Shown here: positions 46,579-56,935 of the stretch, piece after piece
Position numbering within the stretch: the first letter of the stretch is position 1
Layout: every line of letters begins with the position of its first letter
Assembly: GCA_028280115.1 (NCBI GenBank)
Contig: JANQMJ010000012.1
Location: 1 to 64,000, forward strand
Direction of reading: 5' to 3'
Source of the DNA: Parvularculaceae bacterium
GTDB taxonomy: Bacteria > Pseudomonadota > Alphaproteobacteria > Caulobacterales > Parvularculaceae
Length of the DNA: 64,000 nucleotides
Made by a program: the position numbers and the translations under genes
The notes under the pieces: generated by a model
Told to the model about the DNA's origin: nothing
The model's database searches: none
The model's input: the letters and a program-made list of their open reading frames with translations, nothing else

Positions 46579-46731
46579 TCCTCCCCCGCGAGCGGGGGAG
46601 GTGTCATCCTGGATGACGGAGAGGGTTGAAGTTTGCGCCGACAAAACCCCCTTCGTCGCCCCGGACGGGTCCGGGGCGACACTTCCCCCGTAAACGGGGG
46701 AAGAACAATCGCAGCCAAAAAAGTTTGCGCC
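46579..46731. repeat. Inverted-repeat block
   Basis: CCTCCCCCGC/GCGGGGGAGG hairpin near 46579-46600, a GCCCCGGACGGGTCCGGGGC hairpin near 46657-46676, and CTTCCCCCGTAAACGGGGGAAG at 46682-46703. AAGTTTGCGCCGA occurs at both ends (46627 and 46720) as a direct repeat of 13 bases, suggesting a mobile or duplicated unit. Confidence 0.65.
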
Positions 46732-46736
46732 GAAAC

Positions 46737-47081
46737 TTACGGCCAGCCGGGAAAGCTGTCGACGAACTGGACTTTGACGTCGGGAAAGCTCGTCACATAC
46801 TGAACCTTCACGTCGGGAAAGCTGTCGACGATCTTCCACTGGCCGCAATCATCGGGAAAGCTGTCCACCAGCTCCACCTTGAGATCGGGAAAGCTGTTAA
46901 CGATTTCGACCTTGATGTCCGGAAAGCTGTCGACGATCTCAACGTCGCCGTAGAGCGGATAGCCGTTCCATGTGCAGGCGTCGCGGCCGAAGCCGTCATC
47001 GTCGGCTTTGCCCAAAACCGGCGGCGCGGTCAGGCTTGACGCCGCAATGATTGCGCAGAATGCGGATAAACGCCTCGTCAT
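46737..47081 (-). CDS. Secreted SFPD-repeat protein
   Basis: 114 residues. The signal peptide is about 1-24 (SSLTAPPVLG). The mature chain has an 11-residue repeat, consensus KVEIVDSFPD, in six consecutive copies, one with an insertion (DDCGQW). The repeat alternates a short strand with an acidic turn. It resembles small SFPD-repeat proteins in unrelated bacteria by memory only, without known role. Three Cys. The region downstream is repeat-rich; it is a separate unit from the helicase gene that runs the other way. Confidence 0.8.
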   Translation of the reverse strand: MTRRLSAFCAIIAASSLTAPPVLGKADDDGFGRDACTWNGYPLYGDVEIVDSFPDIKVEIVNSFPDLKVELVDSFPDDCGQWKIVDSFPDVKVQYVTSFPDVKVQFVDSFPGWP

Positions 47082-47089
47082 TTGATGAT

Positions 47090-47418
47090 TTTACGCCACA
47101 CTGCGCCCTTGCGTCACCCTTTGCGGCGCGCAGGCGTTGACTTCGCGGCCAAAGCTTCCTAGGTGCGGCGCGACATTGTTGCGGTGCAGCGCGCGCAACC
47201 GGCGGTCCCGACAACCCGAAGGCCGCCCCACCATAAGACGCAAGCGCACCCAACGCACCGCGAACGGCAATGTCACGCGATGGCGCATCGCTTGCCAAAC
47301 GGCGGACAGGCGGGGCGTTGGAAAGAACCAGACCCGCCGCCGAACTGCGCCGCCGGCCAAAGCCTGCACCTCTTTAAGGCCAGAAAAGGCCCGCCGGCAA
47401 AAACCTGAACGGAGACCT
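47090..47418. other. Helicase leader region, no gene
   Basis: About 330 bases before the DEAD-box gene. Open frames here run on into the helicase but have no family match. It probably contains the promoter and an mRNA leader, often regulatory in cold-inducible DEAD-box genes. Confidence 0.45.
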
Positions 47419-48801
<1,383 letters not shown>

Positions 48802-48940
48802 TCGGCGATTAACGCCTCACGCCGCGCCGCATAGTCGGCGTTGCAACAAACCATTTAGCAGTTCCTTTACGCTGGCGGCCTATGGTCGCGTCCCACCGGA
48901 GTCGGCCGCAGAGCGGACGCTGCAATTGGGGCGCAGAAAA

Positions 48941-50005
48941 ATGACGGTTGGCGTCGAACCCAGTCACCGTATCGCCGAGCGTGCGCTCGAGGCGCTGAAA
49001 GAAGCCGACCTCGCCGCGACGCCGCGCAATTTCGAAGTCTGGTACGCCTTCGCCGAAGGCAAGAACCCGGCGCTGGCGCGCGATATTCAGATTGCGACCG
49101 ACGAGTTCGGCAAGGTGAGCCAGAAGGCGGCGGATCAGTTCTACAGACATCACATTCAGCACGCCGACCTGTCGCGCGACGTCATCGATCTGGTGACGCG
49201 GTTCCGCGCCGAGGTCAGCGATCTTCACGACATGATCGAGCAAACCGGCGAGCACACCGCCGGTTATAATGCAACGCTGGGCGACCTTTCCACTCAACTG
49301 CGTCAAACCACGGCGGAGTTCCCCGCTGTCGGCAAACTGCTCGAAGGCGTCATCGTCGTCGCCAAGGACATGCACTCTCAGAACGAACACCTCGAATCGC
49401 GCCTTGCGGATTCCGTCACCGAGATCAACACGCTTCAGCGCAATGTCGAGAACATTCAGGCCGAAGCGATGAAGGATCCCCTGACGGGCGTCGCCAACCG
49501 GTTGTTGTTCGACACCGAACTTGAGCGGCAGATGGACGAGGCGAAGGAAACCGGCGCGCCCCTGTCGCTGGTGCTTGCCGATATCGATCATTTCAAACGG
49601 TTCAACGACACATGGGGTCACCAGACCGGCGATCAGGTCCTGCGCCTCGTCGCCGAAGTGATGAACGCCAATGTCAAGGGACAGGACCTGCTGGCCCGCT
49701 ATGGCGGAGAAGAGTTCGCCATCATTCTACCCGATACGACGCTGCAAAACGCGGTTACGCTCGCCAACCACATTCGCGAAGCGGTCGAATCCCGGCGTTT
49801 GAAAAAGCGGCGCACCGAAGAAGATCTCGGCACGGTCACCATGTCCATGGGCGTTGCGCTTTGCCGAAAGGGCGACACCGCGGAGACGCTGATCGAGCGC
49901 GCCGATCAGAGCCTTTACGCCGGCAAGGAAACCGGCCGCAACCGGGTCGTCAGCGAGACCGAGGTCAAAGGCGACTGGGCGCAAAAACGAAAAGGCGCTG
50001 CGTAA
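48941..50005 (+). CDS. GGDEF-domain diguanylate cyclase
   Basis: 354 residues. The GGDEF domain (about 175-345) has DPLTGVANR, DIDHFKRFND and the active-site GGEEF (in RYGGEEFAIILP), so it should make c-di-GMP. The N-terminal 170 residues are helical (SHRIAERALEALKEADLAATPRNFEVWYAF... and a coiled-coil linker NTLQRNVENIQAEAMK), a sensory/oligomerisation domain found in alphaproteobacterial GGDEF proteins. No I-site RxxD directly before the GGEEF motif is clear. The ATG at 48941 was preferred to an upstream TTG; its ribosome site is weak. Confidence 0.93.
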   Translation: MTVGVEPSHRIAERALEALKEADLAATPRNFEVWYAFAEGKNPALARDIQIATDEFGKVSQKAADQFYRHHIQHADLSRDVIDLVTRFRAEVSDLHDMIEQTGEHTAGYNATLGDLSTQLRQTTAEFPAVGKLLEGVIVVAKDMHSQNEHLESRLADSVTEINTLQRNVENIQAEAMKDPLTGVANRLLFDTELERQMDEAKETGAPLSLVLADIDHFKRFNDTWGHQTGDQVLRLVAEVMNANVKGQDLLARYGGEEFAIILPDTTLQNAVTLANHIREAVESRRLKKRRTEEDLGTVTMSMGVALCRKGDTAETLIERADQSLYAGKETGRNRVVSETEVKGDWAQKRKGAA

Positions 50006-50046
50006 GGGCCTGAATCGAAATTCCGGCTGAAATCCGCAACGTTCCG

Positions 50047-50146
50047 CTCATTCCCGCGAAAGCGGGAATCCAGTCTTATGAATAAAGTCGGGCTTCGCCC
50101 GTCATATTTCGTTCGCTGGGTCCCGGCTTTCGCCGGGAAGGCGGAA
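50047..50146. repeat. Dispersed palindromic repeat (copy of 2.46-2.72 and 45.96 kb family)
   Basis: Starts TCATTCCCGCGAAAGCGGGAATC, then AAAGTCGGGCTTCGCCCG and a third hairpin CCCGGCTTTCGCCGGG. Three short hairpins in tandem. Shared ends with 2460-2485 and shared centre with 45968-45990. Confidence 0.75.
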
Positions 50147-50170
50147 GAGCGCGATTATCGAATATTCTGA

Positions 50171-51154
50171 CTATTCGACCGGATAAGGCCCCTCGGCGAA
50201 GCTTTCCGCATGATAGCCTTTAGCGCCGATGACGTGCGCCAGCGCGCTGCCGATGGGCTGCATCGCCGCCGCTTGCCGCACGATGTACGCAAAATCATAT
50301 TGCGGCCGCCAGCCGAGTTCTTCCTGCGCGCAGGCGCTGACGTAAACCCGGTCGATGGAAGGAAACATTTTCCACCCGCGGCGTTCATAGGCCGCCGCAA
50401 AGCCCTCGACGCGGCGGCGCGCAACGCCCGGCGCATCGGCGCGCAGATCGCCGAGATCTTCCTGCGTAAACGGCGTGGCGGCGCTGATGATGTATCGGCC
50501 AAAGCCGATATCCGGCGCACGCGCGACCGCCAACAGATGCGCGTTCGCCGCGTCCTCGATGTCGACCCGGCGGTAAAGGAACTCGTTCGCCTTGGCGTTT
50601 TCCATCTCGAAGCCGTCGCGGATCGCCGCGTTATCGTCTTCTTCGGGAAAAAACCGCGAGGTGCGCAGAACAAGACAGTCAAGGCCGAACTTGCGGTGAA
50701 ACAGGCGGCACAGTTCCTCCGCCGCCAGCTTGGTGACGCCGTAGATGTTTTTCGGCGCGGGCGTCATTTCTTCCGTCACCCAGAGCGCAGCCTGATCGCC
50801 GGCGGCGGCGATCGCGTCGCTGAACACGCTGGTCGTCGAGGTGAACACGAATGTCTTAACGCCCGCCCCATGGGCTTCCTCAAGCAGGTTGAGCGTGCCG
50901 GTGACGTTGACGTCGACAAAGTCCTGGCGCGCATGGGTGGCGACGTGCGGCTTGTGCAGCGTGGCGGCGTGAATGACGGCGCCGACGCCCTTCATCTGCC
51001 CTTTGACGAAGCCGCGGTCGATAATCGACCCGACGCCGTCGACGAACGGCGTCTTTATAATGTCAATGCCGACCGCCTCGCGCCCTGATTTGCGCAGCAG
51101 GCGCATCAGCGCTTCGCCGAGATGACCCGCGGCGCCGGTGACAAGAATTTTCAT
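50171..51154 (-). CDS. NAD-dependent epimerase/dehydratase
   Basis: A 327-residue extended SDR. The NAD motif GAAGHLGEALMR (about 7-18) is GxxGxxG; the catalytic Tyr/Lys pair is YGVTK (about 138-142) after Ser/Thr in FTSTTSVF. Family of UDP-sugar 4-epimerases and related enzymes. The substrate cannot be told; the N-terminus MKILVTGAAGHLGEALMRLL is complete. Confidence 0.9.
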   Translation of the reverse strand: MKILVTGAAGHLGEALMRLLRKSGREAVGIDIIKTPFVDGVGSIIDRGFVKGQMKGVGAVIHAATLHKPHVATHARQDFVDVNVTGTLNLLEEAHGAGVKTFVFTSTTSVFSDAIAAAGDQAALWVTEEMTPAPKNIYGVTKLAAEELCRLFHRKFGLDCLVLRTSRFFPEEDDNAAIRDGFEMENAKANEFLYRRVDIEDAANAHLLAVARAPDIGFGRYIISAATPFTQEDLGDLRADAPGVARRRVEGFAAAYERRGWKMFPSIDRVYVSACAQEELGWRPQYDFAYIVRQAAAMQPIGSALAHVIGAKGYHAESFAEGPYPVE

Positions 51155-51252
51155 CGTGCGCCCGCGCCGCTGAACGGGCGGTGAATGGGAACGGCGCCGA
51201 ACGGCGCGAAGAGGTCCTTAATGCAATCAATATAGGAGGTGAAGGGAAACAC

Positions 51253-51816
51253 TCATTCCTCAGCGGAAAGCTGATCGTGATTCTGGCTATGCTTGCCCAT
51301 AAACAAATTCCATTTGGTCGGCGACCAACGGCCAGACTTCATTTTATTGGCTCGAAAAATCAACATCGCCCCGATAATTGCAAGTGGAATGCCTGGCGCA
51401 ACTAACAAGGTTGTAAAAGCCATCTCTGCAACATTCAGAGCTGCACTGATAATCAAAAAACATACGCCGATTGATAATAACACTAATCCGACGAACGCTA
51501 CGCGCGTGCGGTAGATTGATATTTTTTCAGTGTCCGGCTCATAGTTTATTTTGTCTCGCATTATTAGTTCGTTCAAAAAAAGAACTAATATCGGAGATAG
51601 CACCGCCATCAGAAGGCCGGCAAATACCTCCCCGGGAATTTTATCAATTAAGTTTGGGAAATCGGGTCCGCGAGATGGCCTTATCCATCTCAGGAAATAA
51701 AGTCCGAATACAATTAGAAAAAATACCCTATACGATAGATATACAACAATCTTTGGTAATTCTCTTCGGACAATTGTCCGCAATGTTGTCAACCAGTGTG
51801 TTGAAGCACCGCTCAC
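51253..51816 (-). CDS. Membrane protein of low GC, coupled to sufA
   Basis: 187 residues with four hydrophobic spans (about 25-45, 62-85, 106-126, 132-152). The gene is much more AT-rich than its neighbours. Its GTG start overlaps the sufA TGA (GTGA), so it is the last gene of the suf operon in practice. Not a standard suf component and not recognised. Probably acquired. Confidence 0.7.
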   Translation of the reverse strand: MSGASTHWLTTLRTIVRRELPKIVVYLSYRVFFLIVFGLYFLRWIRPSRGPDFPNLIDKIPGEVFAGLLMAVLSPILVLFLNELIMRDKINYEPDTEKISIYRTRVAFVGLVLLSIGVCFLIISAALNVAEMAFTTLLVAPGIPLAIIGAMLIFRANKMKSGRWSPTKWNLFMGKHSQNHDQLSAEE

Positions 51817-52178
51817 GCGTCCAGCTTCGCCGGCGCGATGGTCACGCTTTCCCCGCAGCCGCAGGCGTCGGTCTGGTTCGGGTTGTTGAAAACGAAACGC
51901 TGGGAGAGTTTTTCGACCACATAGTCGATCTCTGTGCCGAGGAGGAACAAGATCGCCTTGGGATCGATCATGATCTTGATGCCGTTTTCCTCGACCACCT
52001 CGTCGAGGGGCGCGGTCTCGACAGCGTAGTCCATGACATATTCCATGCCGGCGCAGCCGCCGTTTTTTACGCCGATGCGCACGCCGACATAGTTTTCGTC
52101 CGCCGCGTCCATGATCTCGCGCATGCGCGCGGCGGCAACGTCGGTTAATGTCACAGCTTTCGGTCTTAGTCTCGTCAT
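51813..52178 (-). CDS. sufA: A-type iron-sulfur carrier (SufA/IscA family)
   Basis: 121 residues. The three conserved Cys are in NGGCAGMEY and DACGCGES, the ligands that carry the transferred Fe-S cluster. The ATG at 52178 follows GGGTGGT and lies just after the sufT stop. Completes the SUF cluster-transfer set. Confidence 0.95.
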   Translation of the reverse strand: MTRLRPKAVTLTDVAAARMREIMDAADENYVGVRIGVKNGGCAGMEYVMDYAVETAPLDEVVEENGIKIMIDPKAILFLLGTEIDYVVEKLSQRFVFNNPNQTDACGCGESVTIAPAKLDA

Positions 52179-52182
52179 GAAT

Positions 52183-52581
52183 TTACAACCACCCAAGCTC
52201 TAGTTTCGCCTCGTCGGACATTTTCTCCGGCGTCCATGGCGGATCGAAGGTCATGTTCACCTTGACGTCCTCAACGCCCTCGATGCCGCGCACCGCGCCC
52301 TCGACCCAGCCCGGCATCTCGCCGGCCACCGGACAGCCCGGCGCCGTCAGGGTCATGTCGATGGTCAAGAGCCGGTCGTCGTCGAGATCGACCCTATAGA
52401 TGAGGCCGAGTTCGTAAATATCAACCGGAATCTCCGGATCGTAAACCGTCTTGAGCCCGCGCACGACGTCCGCGGTGATGCGCTCGAGTTCGTCCGCGGG
52501 GATCGCCGAGACGGCCGAAGGGGGCGCGCCGTCCGCCGGCTCGCTCGATTTTATGTCGATGATGTCGTGTTGATCGTCCAT
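52183..52581 (-). CDS. sufT: SUF assembly protein SufT (MIP18/DUF59)
   Basis: 132 residues. DUF59 core KTVYDPEIPVDIYELGLIYRV and LTAPGCPVAGEMPGWVE with the conserved Cys, ending FDPPWTPEKMSDEAKLELGW. SufT helps maturation of Fe-S proteins under high demand. Downstream of sufS by eight bases. Confidence 0.93.
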   Translation of the reverse strand: MDDQHDIIDIKSSEPADGAPPSAVSAIPADELERITADVVRGLKTVYDPEIPVDIYELGLIYRVDLDDDRLLTIDMTLTAPGCPVAGEMPGWVEGAVRGIEGVEDVKVNMTFDPPWTPEKMSDEAKLELGWL

Positions 52582-52589
52582 GGGATTTC

Positions 52590-53846
52590 TCAGCTCAACA
52601 TTTGATGGGTTTTGTGAAGGCCGGCGATAAGGGCGTCGACGTCGTCATGGGTGTTGTAGGCGGCGAAACTCGCCCGCGCCGTCGCCGTCACGCCAAGGCG
52701 CTTCATCAACGGCTGGGCGCAATGATGGCCGGCGCGCACGGCGACGCCGGTGCGGTCGAGGATGGCGGCGACGTCATGAGGATGGGCGCCGTCGACGGTA
52801 AAGGCGATGATCGGCGCCTTGTCCGGGGCGCGGCCGTAAACCCGCACGAAATTGAGTTTGGCGAGTTCTTCCAGGGCATGATCGCGCAATCGCGCTTCAT
52901 GGGCGGCGATGGCGTCGACGCCCTTTTCTTCCATCCAGGCGAGCGCCGCGCCCAGGCCGATCGTTTCAAGGATCGGCGGCGTGCCCGCCTCGAAGCGGTG
53001 CGGCGGATCGTTATAGGTCACATCATCCGTCGTCACCGTGTCGATCATCTCGCCGCCGCCGCGGAAGGGCGGCAATGACTCGAGCGCCGAGCGTTTGCCG
53101 TAAAGCACGCCGATCCCGGTGGGACCGTAAAGCTTGTGGCCGGTCGCGGCGTAGAAGTCGCAGTCGATGTCCTGCACATTAACGGCGCCATGCACCGCGC
53201 CCTGGCAGCCGTCAAACAGGATTTTGGCACCATGCTCATGGGCGATGCGCGCCAGGTCCTTGGCCGGGGTCGGCGCGCCGAGCACGTTCGACATATGGGT
53301 GATGGCGACGAGTTTCGTTTTCGGCGTGAACAGCGCTTCATAAGCGTCGAGATCGATCTCGCCGTCATCGGAGATGTCGAGCCATTTCAACACCGCGCCC
53401 TTGCGCTCGCGCAAAAGATGCCACGGCACGATGTTGGAGTGATGCTCCATCAGCGAGAGGATGATTTCATCGCCCTCGCCGATGTCCGACGCGCCCATGG
53501 CATAGGCGACAAGGTTGATGGCGTCGGTGCCGCCGGCGGTGAAGACGATTTCGTCGGGCGACGCAGCGCCGAGAAATCTCGCCGCGATTTTGCGCGCGTC
53601 TTCATAGGCGACGGTCGCTTCGTTCGACAAAAGATGCAGGCCGCGATGAACATTGGCGTAAGAATGCTCCATCGCCCGGGTCATGGCGTCGATCACCGCG
53701 CGCGGTTTCTGCGCCGATGCGGCGTTGTCGAGATAGACCAGCCGCTTGCCATAGGCGGCGCGCGCAAGGATCGGGAACTCCGCATGCAGCGCGGCAGCGT
53801 CGAGCATTGCGGCGGGCGCGCTTTGTTCTTTCAAAGGGGCGCTCAT
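52590..53846 (-). CDS. sufS: Cysteine desulfurase SufS
   Basis: A 418-residue PLP enzyme that takes sulfur from cysteine for cluster assembly. The PLP lysine is in ATGHKLYGPTG, the catalytic Cys in VRAGHHCAQP. Starts with ATG overlapping the sufD stop (ATGA), behind GGAGAACG. SufE-type partner is not in the window. Confidence 0.96.
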   Translation of the reverse strand: MSAPLKEQSAPAAMLDAAALHAEFPILARAAYGKRLVYLDNAASAQKPRAVIDAMTRAMEHSYANVHRGLHLLSNEATVAYEDARKIAARFLGAASPDEIVFTAGGTDAINLVAYAMGASDIGEGDEIILSLMEHHSNIVPWHLLRERKGAVLKWLDISDDGEIDLDAYEALFTPKTKLVAITHMSNVLGAPTPAKDLARIAHEHGAKILFDGCQGAVHGAVNVQDIDCDFYAATGHKLYGPTGIGVLYGKRSALESLPPFRGGGEMIDTVTTDDVTYNDPPHRFEAGTPPILETIGLGAALAWMEEKGVDAIAAHEARLRDHALEELAKLNFVRVYGRAPDKAPIIAFTVDGAHPHDVAAILDRTGVAVRAGHHCAQPLMKRLGVTATARASFAAYNTHDDVDALIAGLHKTHQMLS

Positions 53847-55081
53847 ACGTTCTCCAGCCATGCGTTGACCCGGGCGTGAAAGACCTCACGCACGATCTCA
53901 TTTTCAACGCCATCGACGACTTCGCCGACAAATGCGTCGACCAGCAGCGCGCGGGCCTCATGTTCATCGAGCCCGCGCTGGCGCAGATAGAACAGCGCGT
54001 CTTCGTCAAGCGCGCCGACAGCGGAGCCGTGCGCGCATTCGACATCGTCGGCGTAAATCTCAAGCTCGGGCTTGTGGTTCGCTTCCGCCGTCTCGGAGAG
54101 CAGGAGCGCGTTCGCCGCCATCTGCGCGTCGGTTTTCTGCGCCCCGCGCTTTACGTGAAACTTGCCCTGAAAGACGTTGCGGCCGCGATCCGCGGCGACG
54201 CCCTTGTGCAATTGCCGCGTCGCGCAGTCTTCGCCCAGATGCAGCACTTCAGTGGTGAAATCGTTGTGCCGCTCGCCGCACAGCAGCGCCGCGCTGTTGA
54301 TCCGGCCCGCGGACTTTGGATCCCAGTAATGAACATGGGTTTCGTGGCGCGCGAGCCGCCCGCCGGTCGACAGGCTTGTCTGGTCGAACCGCGCCGCGCC
54401 GTCGACCTTGGCCGCGCAAATAGCGTGAACGATGCTGTCCGGGCCGGTGTCGTGCAGCACGTAGCGTTCAAGCACGGCGCCGTCGCGCGCGACCGTGTGA
54501 AAGAGGTGGGAGTAAAACCCGGCGCCGTCGCCTTCATAAGTTTCAATCAGCGCGGCGCGCACCCCGGCGCCGACGCGCAAGACGGTCTGCGCGAAGGAAA
54601 ACCCGACGCCCGTATTGATGTGGCGGATCAAAATCGGCCGGCCGAACGAAACCCCCTCGGCGATTTCCATCTCCAGCGCCTTGCCGGTCAGGGCGACATT
54701 GAGCGCGGCGACGGGATGGGTTTCCAGTTCGGGTATGGTCGCCACGGGATCGCTGAGGCCGCAGCGAAATCCTTCCGCCGCCGGTTCGGCCGGCAGTTCG
54801 ATGCGGCCGTTGACGATGCGACATTCGATGGGGTCAAGCGCGGCGAACGGCGTCGGCGCGATTATCTGCGCGCTTTCGGGCGCATTTTCCGGCGCCAGCT
54901 TGCGCGTGGCGGCGCTGATGTCGGACCATTTCCAGCCCTCGACCTTGCGGTTCGGCAGGCGCAGTTTCACAAAGCGCGCAAACGCCGCCGCCTGCGCCTC
55001 ATTCGTCGTCGAGCGCGCTGCAAAGATCGCTTCAAGGCCGGCTTCGAACGCGCTCGGGTTTATCAGCAGGGACTGGCTCAT
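53843..55081 (-). CDS. sufD: Fe-S assembly protein SufD
   Basis: A 412-residue beta-helix scaffold partner of SufB. The C-terminal half is conserved (CAHGSAVGALDEDALFYLRQRGLDEHEARALLVDAF, about 352-387). It forms SufB-C2-D with sufB and sufC in the same operon. Its stop overlaps the sufS start. Confidence 0.95.
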   Translation of the reverse strand: MSQSLLINPSAFEAGLEAIFAARSTTNEAQAAAFARFVKLRLPNRKVEGWKWSDISAATRKLAPENAPESAQIIAPTPFAALDPIECRIVNGRIELPAEPAAEGFRCGLSDPVATIPELETHPVAALNVALTGKALEMEIAEGVSFGRPILIRHINTGVGFSFAQTVLRVGAGVRAALIETYEGDGAGFYSHLFHTVARDGAVLERYVLHDTGPDSIVHAICAAKVDGAARFDQTSLSTGGRLARHETHVHYWDPKSAGRINSAALLCGERHNDFTTEVLHLGEDCATRQLHKGVAADRGRNVFQGKFHVKRGAQKTDAQMAANALLLSETAEANHKPELEIYADDVECAHGSAVGALDEDALFYLRQRGLDEHEARALLVDAFVGEVVDGVENEIVREVFHARVNAWLENV

Positions 55082-55104
55082 CGGCGCAGCGCTCCCGCAA
55101 GCGC

Positions 55105-55235
55105 GACGAACTCCCTCTCCCCGTTGGGGAGAGGGCCGGGGTGAGGGGAAAGTTCGTCAGCGTATCGTAACACGTCTTCCCCCTCACCCGGACTTTGCAA
55201 GCAAAGTCCGACCTCTCCCCGAAGGGGAGAGGTAA
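55105..55235. repeat. Repeat inside the suf operon (copy 1)
   Basis: Hairpins CTCTCCCCGTTGGGGAGAG and GGACTTTGCAAGCAAAGTCC, then ACCTCTCCCC/GGGGAGAGGT. The block from CCCCTCACCCGGACTTTGCA to GGGGAGAGGTAAG is shared almost exactly with 58679-58735. Confidence 0.85.
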
Positions 55236-55265
55236 GAGCGCGCACCGTGTTCGTCTCAAATCCCA

Positions 55266-56012
55266 TCACGCCGCCTCGATGAACTGTTCGTAGCCGGACT
55301 TTTCAAGCTCATGCGCCAGCCTGGCGCCGCCGGATTTGACGATGCGCCCGCCGGCGAGCACATGCACCCGGTCCGGCTTTATGTATTCAAGCAGCCGCTG
55401 ATAATGCGTAATGACGAGAAAGCCGCGATCGGGCCCGCGCAAGGCGTTGACGACCTCGCCGACCATTTTCAGCGCGTCAATGTCGAGCCCGGAATCGGTC
55501 TCGTCCATGATGGCGAAACGCGGCTCGAACATGGCCAGTTGAAGCATTTCCATGCGTTTTTTCTCGCCGCCGGAAAAGCCCACATTGAACGGCCGTTTCA
55601 GCTTGGCGTCGTCGAGCCCGACGAGCCGGGCTTTTTCGCGGATCGTTCGGATAAAATCGGCGGCGGAGACCTCCTCTTCCCCGCGCGCCTTTTTCTGCGC
55701 GTTGAGCGCGGTGCGGATGAGGTTCATGGTCTGCACGCCGGGAATTTCCATCGGGTGCTGGAAGGACAAAAACAGCCCCTTGGCCGCGCGCTCATTGGGA
55801 TCGAGTGCGAGCAGGTCTTCGCCGTCGAGCGTGACGCTGCCGGACGCAATTTCGTAATCGTCCCTTCCCGCCACGGCATGGGACAGCGTCGACTTGCCCG
55901 AACCGTTGGGGCCCATGAGCGCATGCACTTCGCCCGTGGGGACTTCGAGCGTCAGCCCTTTGAGAATTTCTGCGTCGCCGACGGCGACATGAAGGTCGTC
56001 TATCTTCAACAT
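55266..56012 (-). CDS. sufC: Fe-S assembly ATPase SufC
   Basis: A 248-residue ABC-type ATPase without membrane domain. Walker A GPNGSGKST (about 34-42), signature SGGEKKRME, Walker B FAIMDETDSGLDID. It energises the SufB-C-D scaffold. Follows ridA by six bases. Confidence 0.97.
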   Translation of the reverse strand: MLKIDDLHVAVGDAEILKGLTLEVPTGEVHALMGPNGSGKSTLSHAVAGRDDYEIASGSVTLDGEDLLALDPNERAAKGLFLSFQHPMEIPGVQTMNLIRTALNAQKKARGEEEVSAADFIRTIREKARLVGLDDAKLKRPFNVGFSGGEKKRMEMLQLAMFEPRFAIMDETDSGLDIDALKMVGEVVNALRGPDRGFLVITHYQRLLEYIKPDRVHVLAGGRIVKSGGARLAHELEKSGYEQFIEAA

Positions 56013-56018
56013 AATGCG

Positions 56019-56492
56019 TTACTGCTTCTCTTTTTTCTTTGGTTTTCCACTTCCCCTGACCGCCAGGCATTCAATTTCCAGCGCCGCGCCCAGCGCCAGA
56101 CCGTCGACGCCGAAGGTCGAGCGCGCCGGCTTCGGATCGGGCAGAGACGCCGCATAAACGGCGTTCATCGCCGCATAGTGCGCCATGTCGTCGAGAAACA
56201 CGGAGCATTTGACGATGTCCGCAAGGTTTGAGCCGAGCGCTTCAAGGGTCGCCTTGTAATTTTTGAAAATCTGGCGCGTTTCAGCCTCAACGCCGCCTTC
56301 GACGAGCGTCATGGTATCGTAGTTCAATCCGATTTCGCCGGAAAGATAGATCGTGTCGCCGACAACCACGGCGGATGAAAACGGAAACTGTTCGGGCAAG
56401 GCGGGATTGCGATAGGTTTCACGCGGTTTTGCCTGCGCAGCGGCTGTCACGGCGCAGAGTGCGATCGCAGCGATGGGGAGGGCTTTGTTCAT
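56019..56492 (-). CDS. Secreted RidA-family protein
   Basis: 157 residues. The signal peptide MNKALPIAAIALCAVTAAAQA makes it periplasmic, unlike cytoplasmic RidA. The core has the catalytic Arg region ARSTFGVDGLALGAALEIECLAV and IYLSGEIG; a Lys-rich tail. RidA hydrolyses reactive enamines/imines formed by PLP enzymes. It starts overlapping the cupin gene stop (ATGA) and runs into sufC; not a usual suf gene. Confidence 0.9.
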   Translation of the reverse strand: MNKALPIAAIALCAVTAAAQAKPRETYRNPALPEQFPFSSAVVVGDTIYLSGEIGLNYDTMTLVEGGVEAETRQIFKNYKATLEALGSNLADIVKCSVFLDDMAHYAAMNAVYAASLPDPKPARSTFGVDGLALGAALEIECLAVRGSGKPKKKEKQ

Positions 56493-56935
56493 TTTTTCTT
56501 TTTCCCCTTCCTGCCCTTCGCCTTCGTTTTCGGCTCGACGATGACATAGACCGCCGTCGTATCGCCGACATTGACCACTTCGTGCCATTCAACGCCGTCG
56601 GACCACCAGGAGCCGCCGGCAGGCGTTTCCTGCTCGCGGGTTCCATCGGCGTCGGTGATTTGCATGACGCCGCCCTCGACGATGTAGCCCCAATGGGGCG
56701 GGTGCCAGTGACGCTCATGACCGACGCCCGGCGGGAACGTGCAGCGCATCGCGCGCATCCGATCGTTTTCGAACAATTGCTCGCAGACCTTCTCGCCCTG
56801 CCAGCCGGCGTCGAGCGCGTGGGGCAGCGCGTCCTCTTCACCCGGTTCGGCGAATCGGATCGCGCCGCCGGACGGCGGGATCGGGTTCTCCGGCGTCTGC
56901 GCCTGCAACGCCATGGCCATTAATGCCGCAATCAC
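56489..56935 (-). CDS. Secreted cupin-domain protein
   Basis: 148 residues. A very short hydrophobic leader (MIAALMAMALQAQ, no basic N-region) suggests the signal peptide is atypical. The cupin motif GHERHWHPPHWGYIVEGGVMQI (about 70-91) with three His and a Glu binds metal. GTG start overlaps the stop of the duplicated sufB tail (GTGA at 56932-56935), and the GGGGAG in that tail is its ribosome site. The Lys-rich C-terminus precedes the RidA gene. Confidence 0.82.
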   Translation of the reverse strand: MIAALMAMALQAQTPENPIPPSGGAIRFAEPGEEDALPHALDAGWQGEKVCEQLFENDRMRAMRCTFPPGVGHERHWHPPHWGYIVEGGVMQITDADGTREQETPAGGSWWSDGVEWHEVVNVGDTTAVYVIVEPKTKAKGRKGKKKK

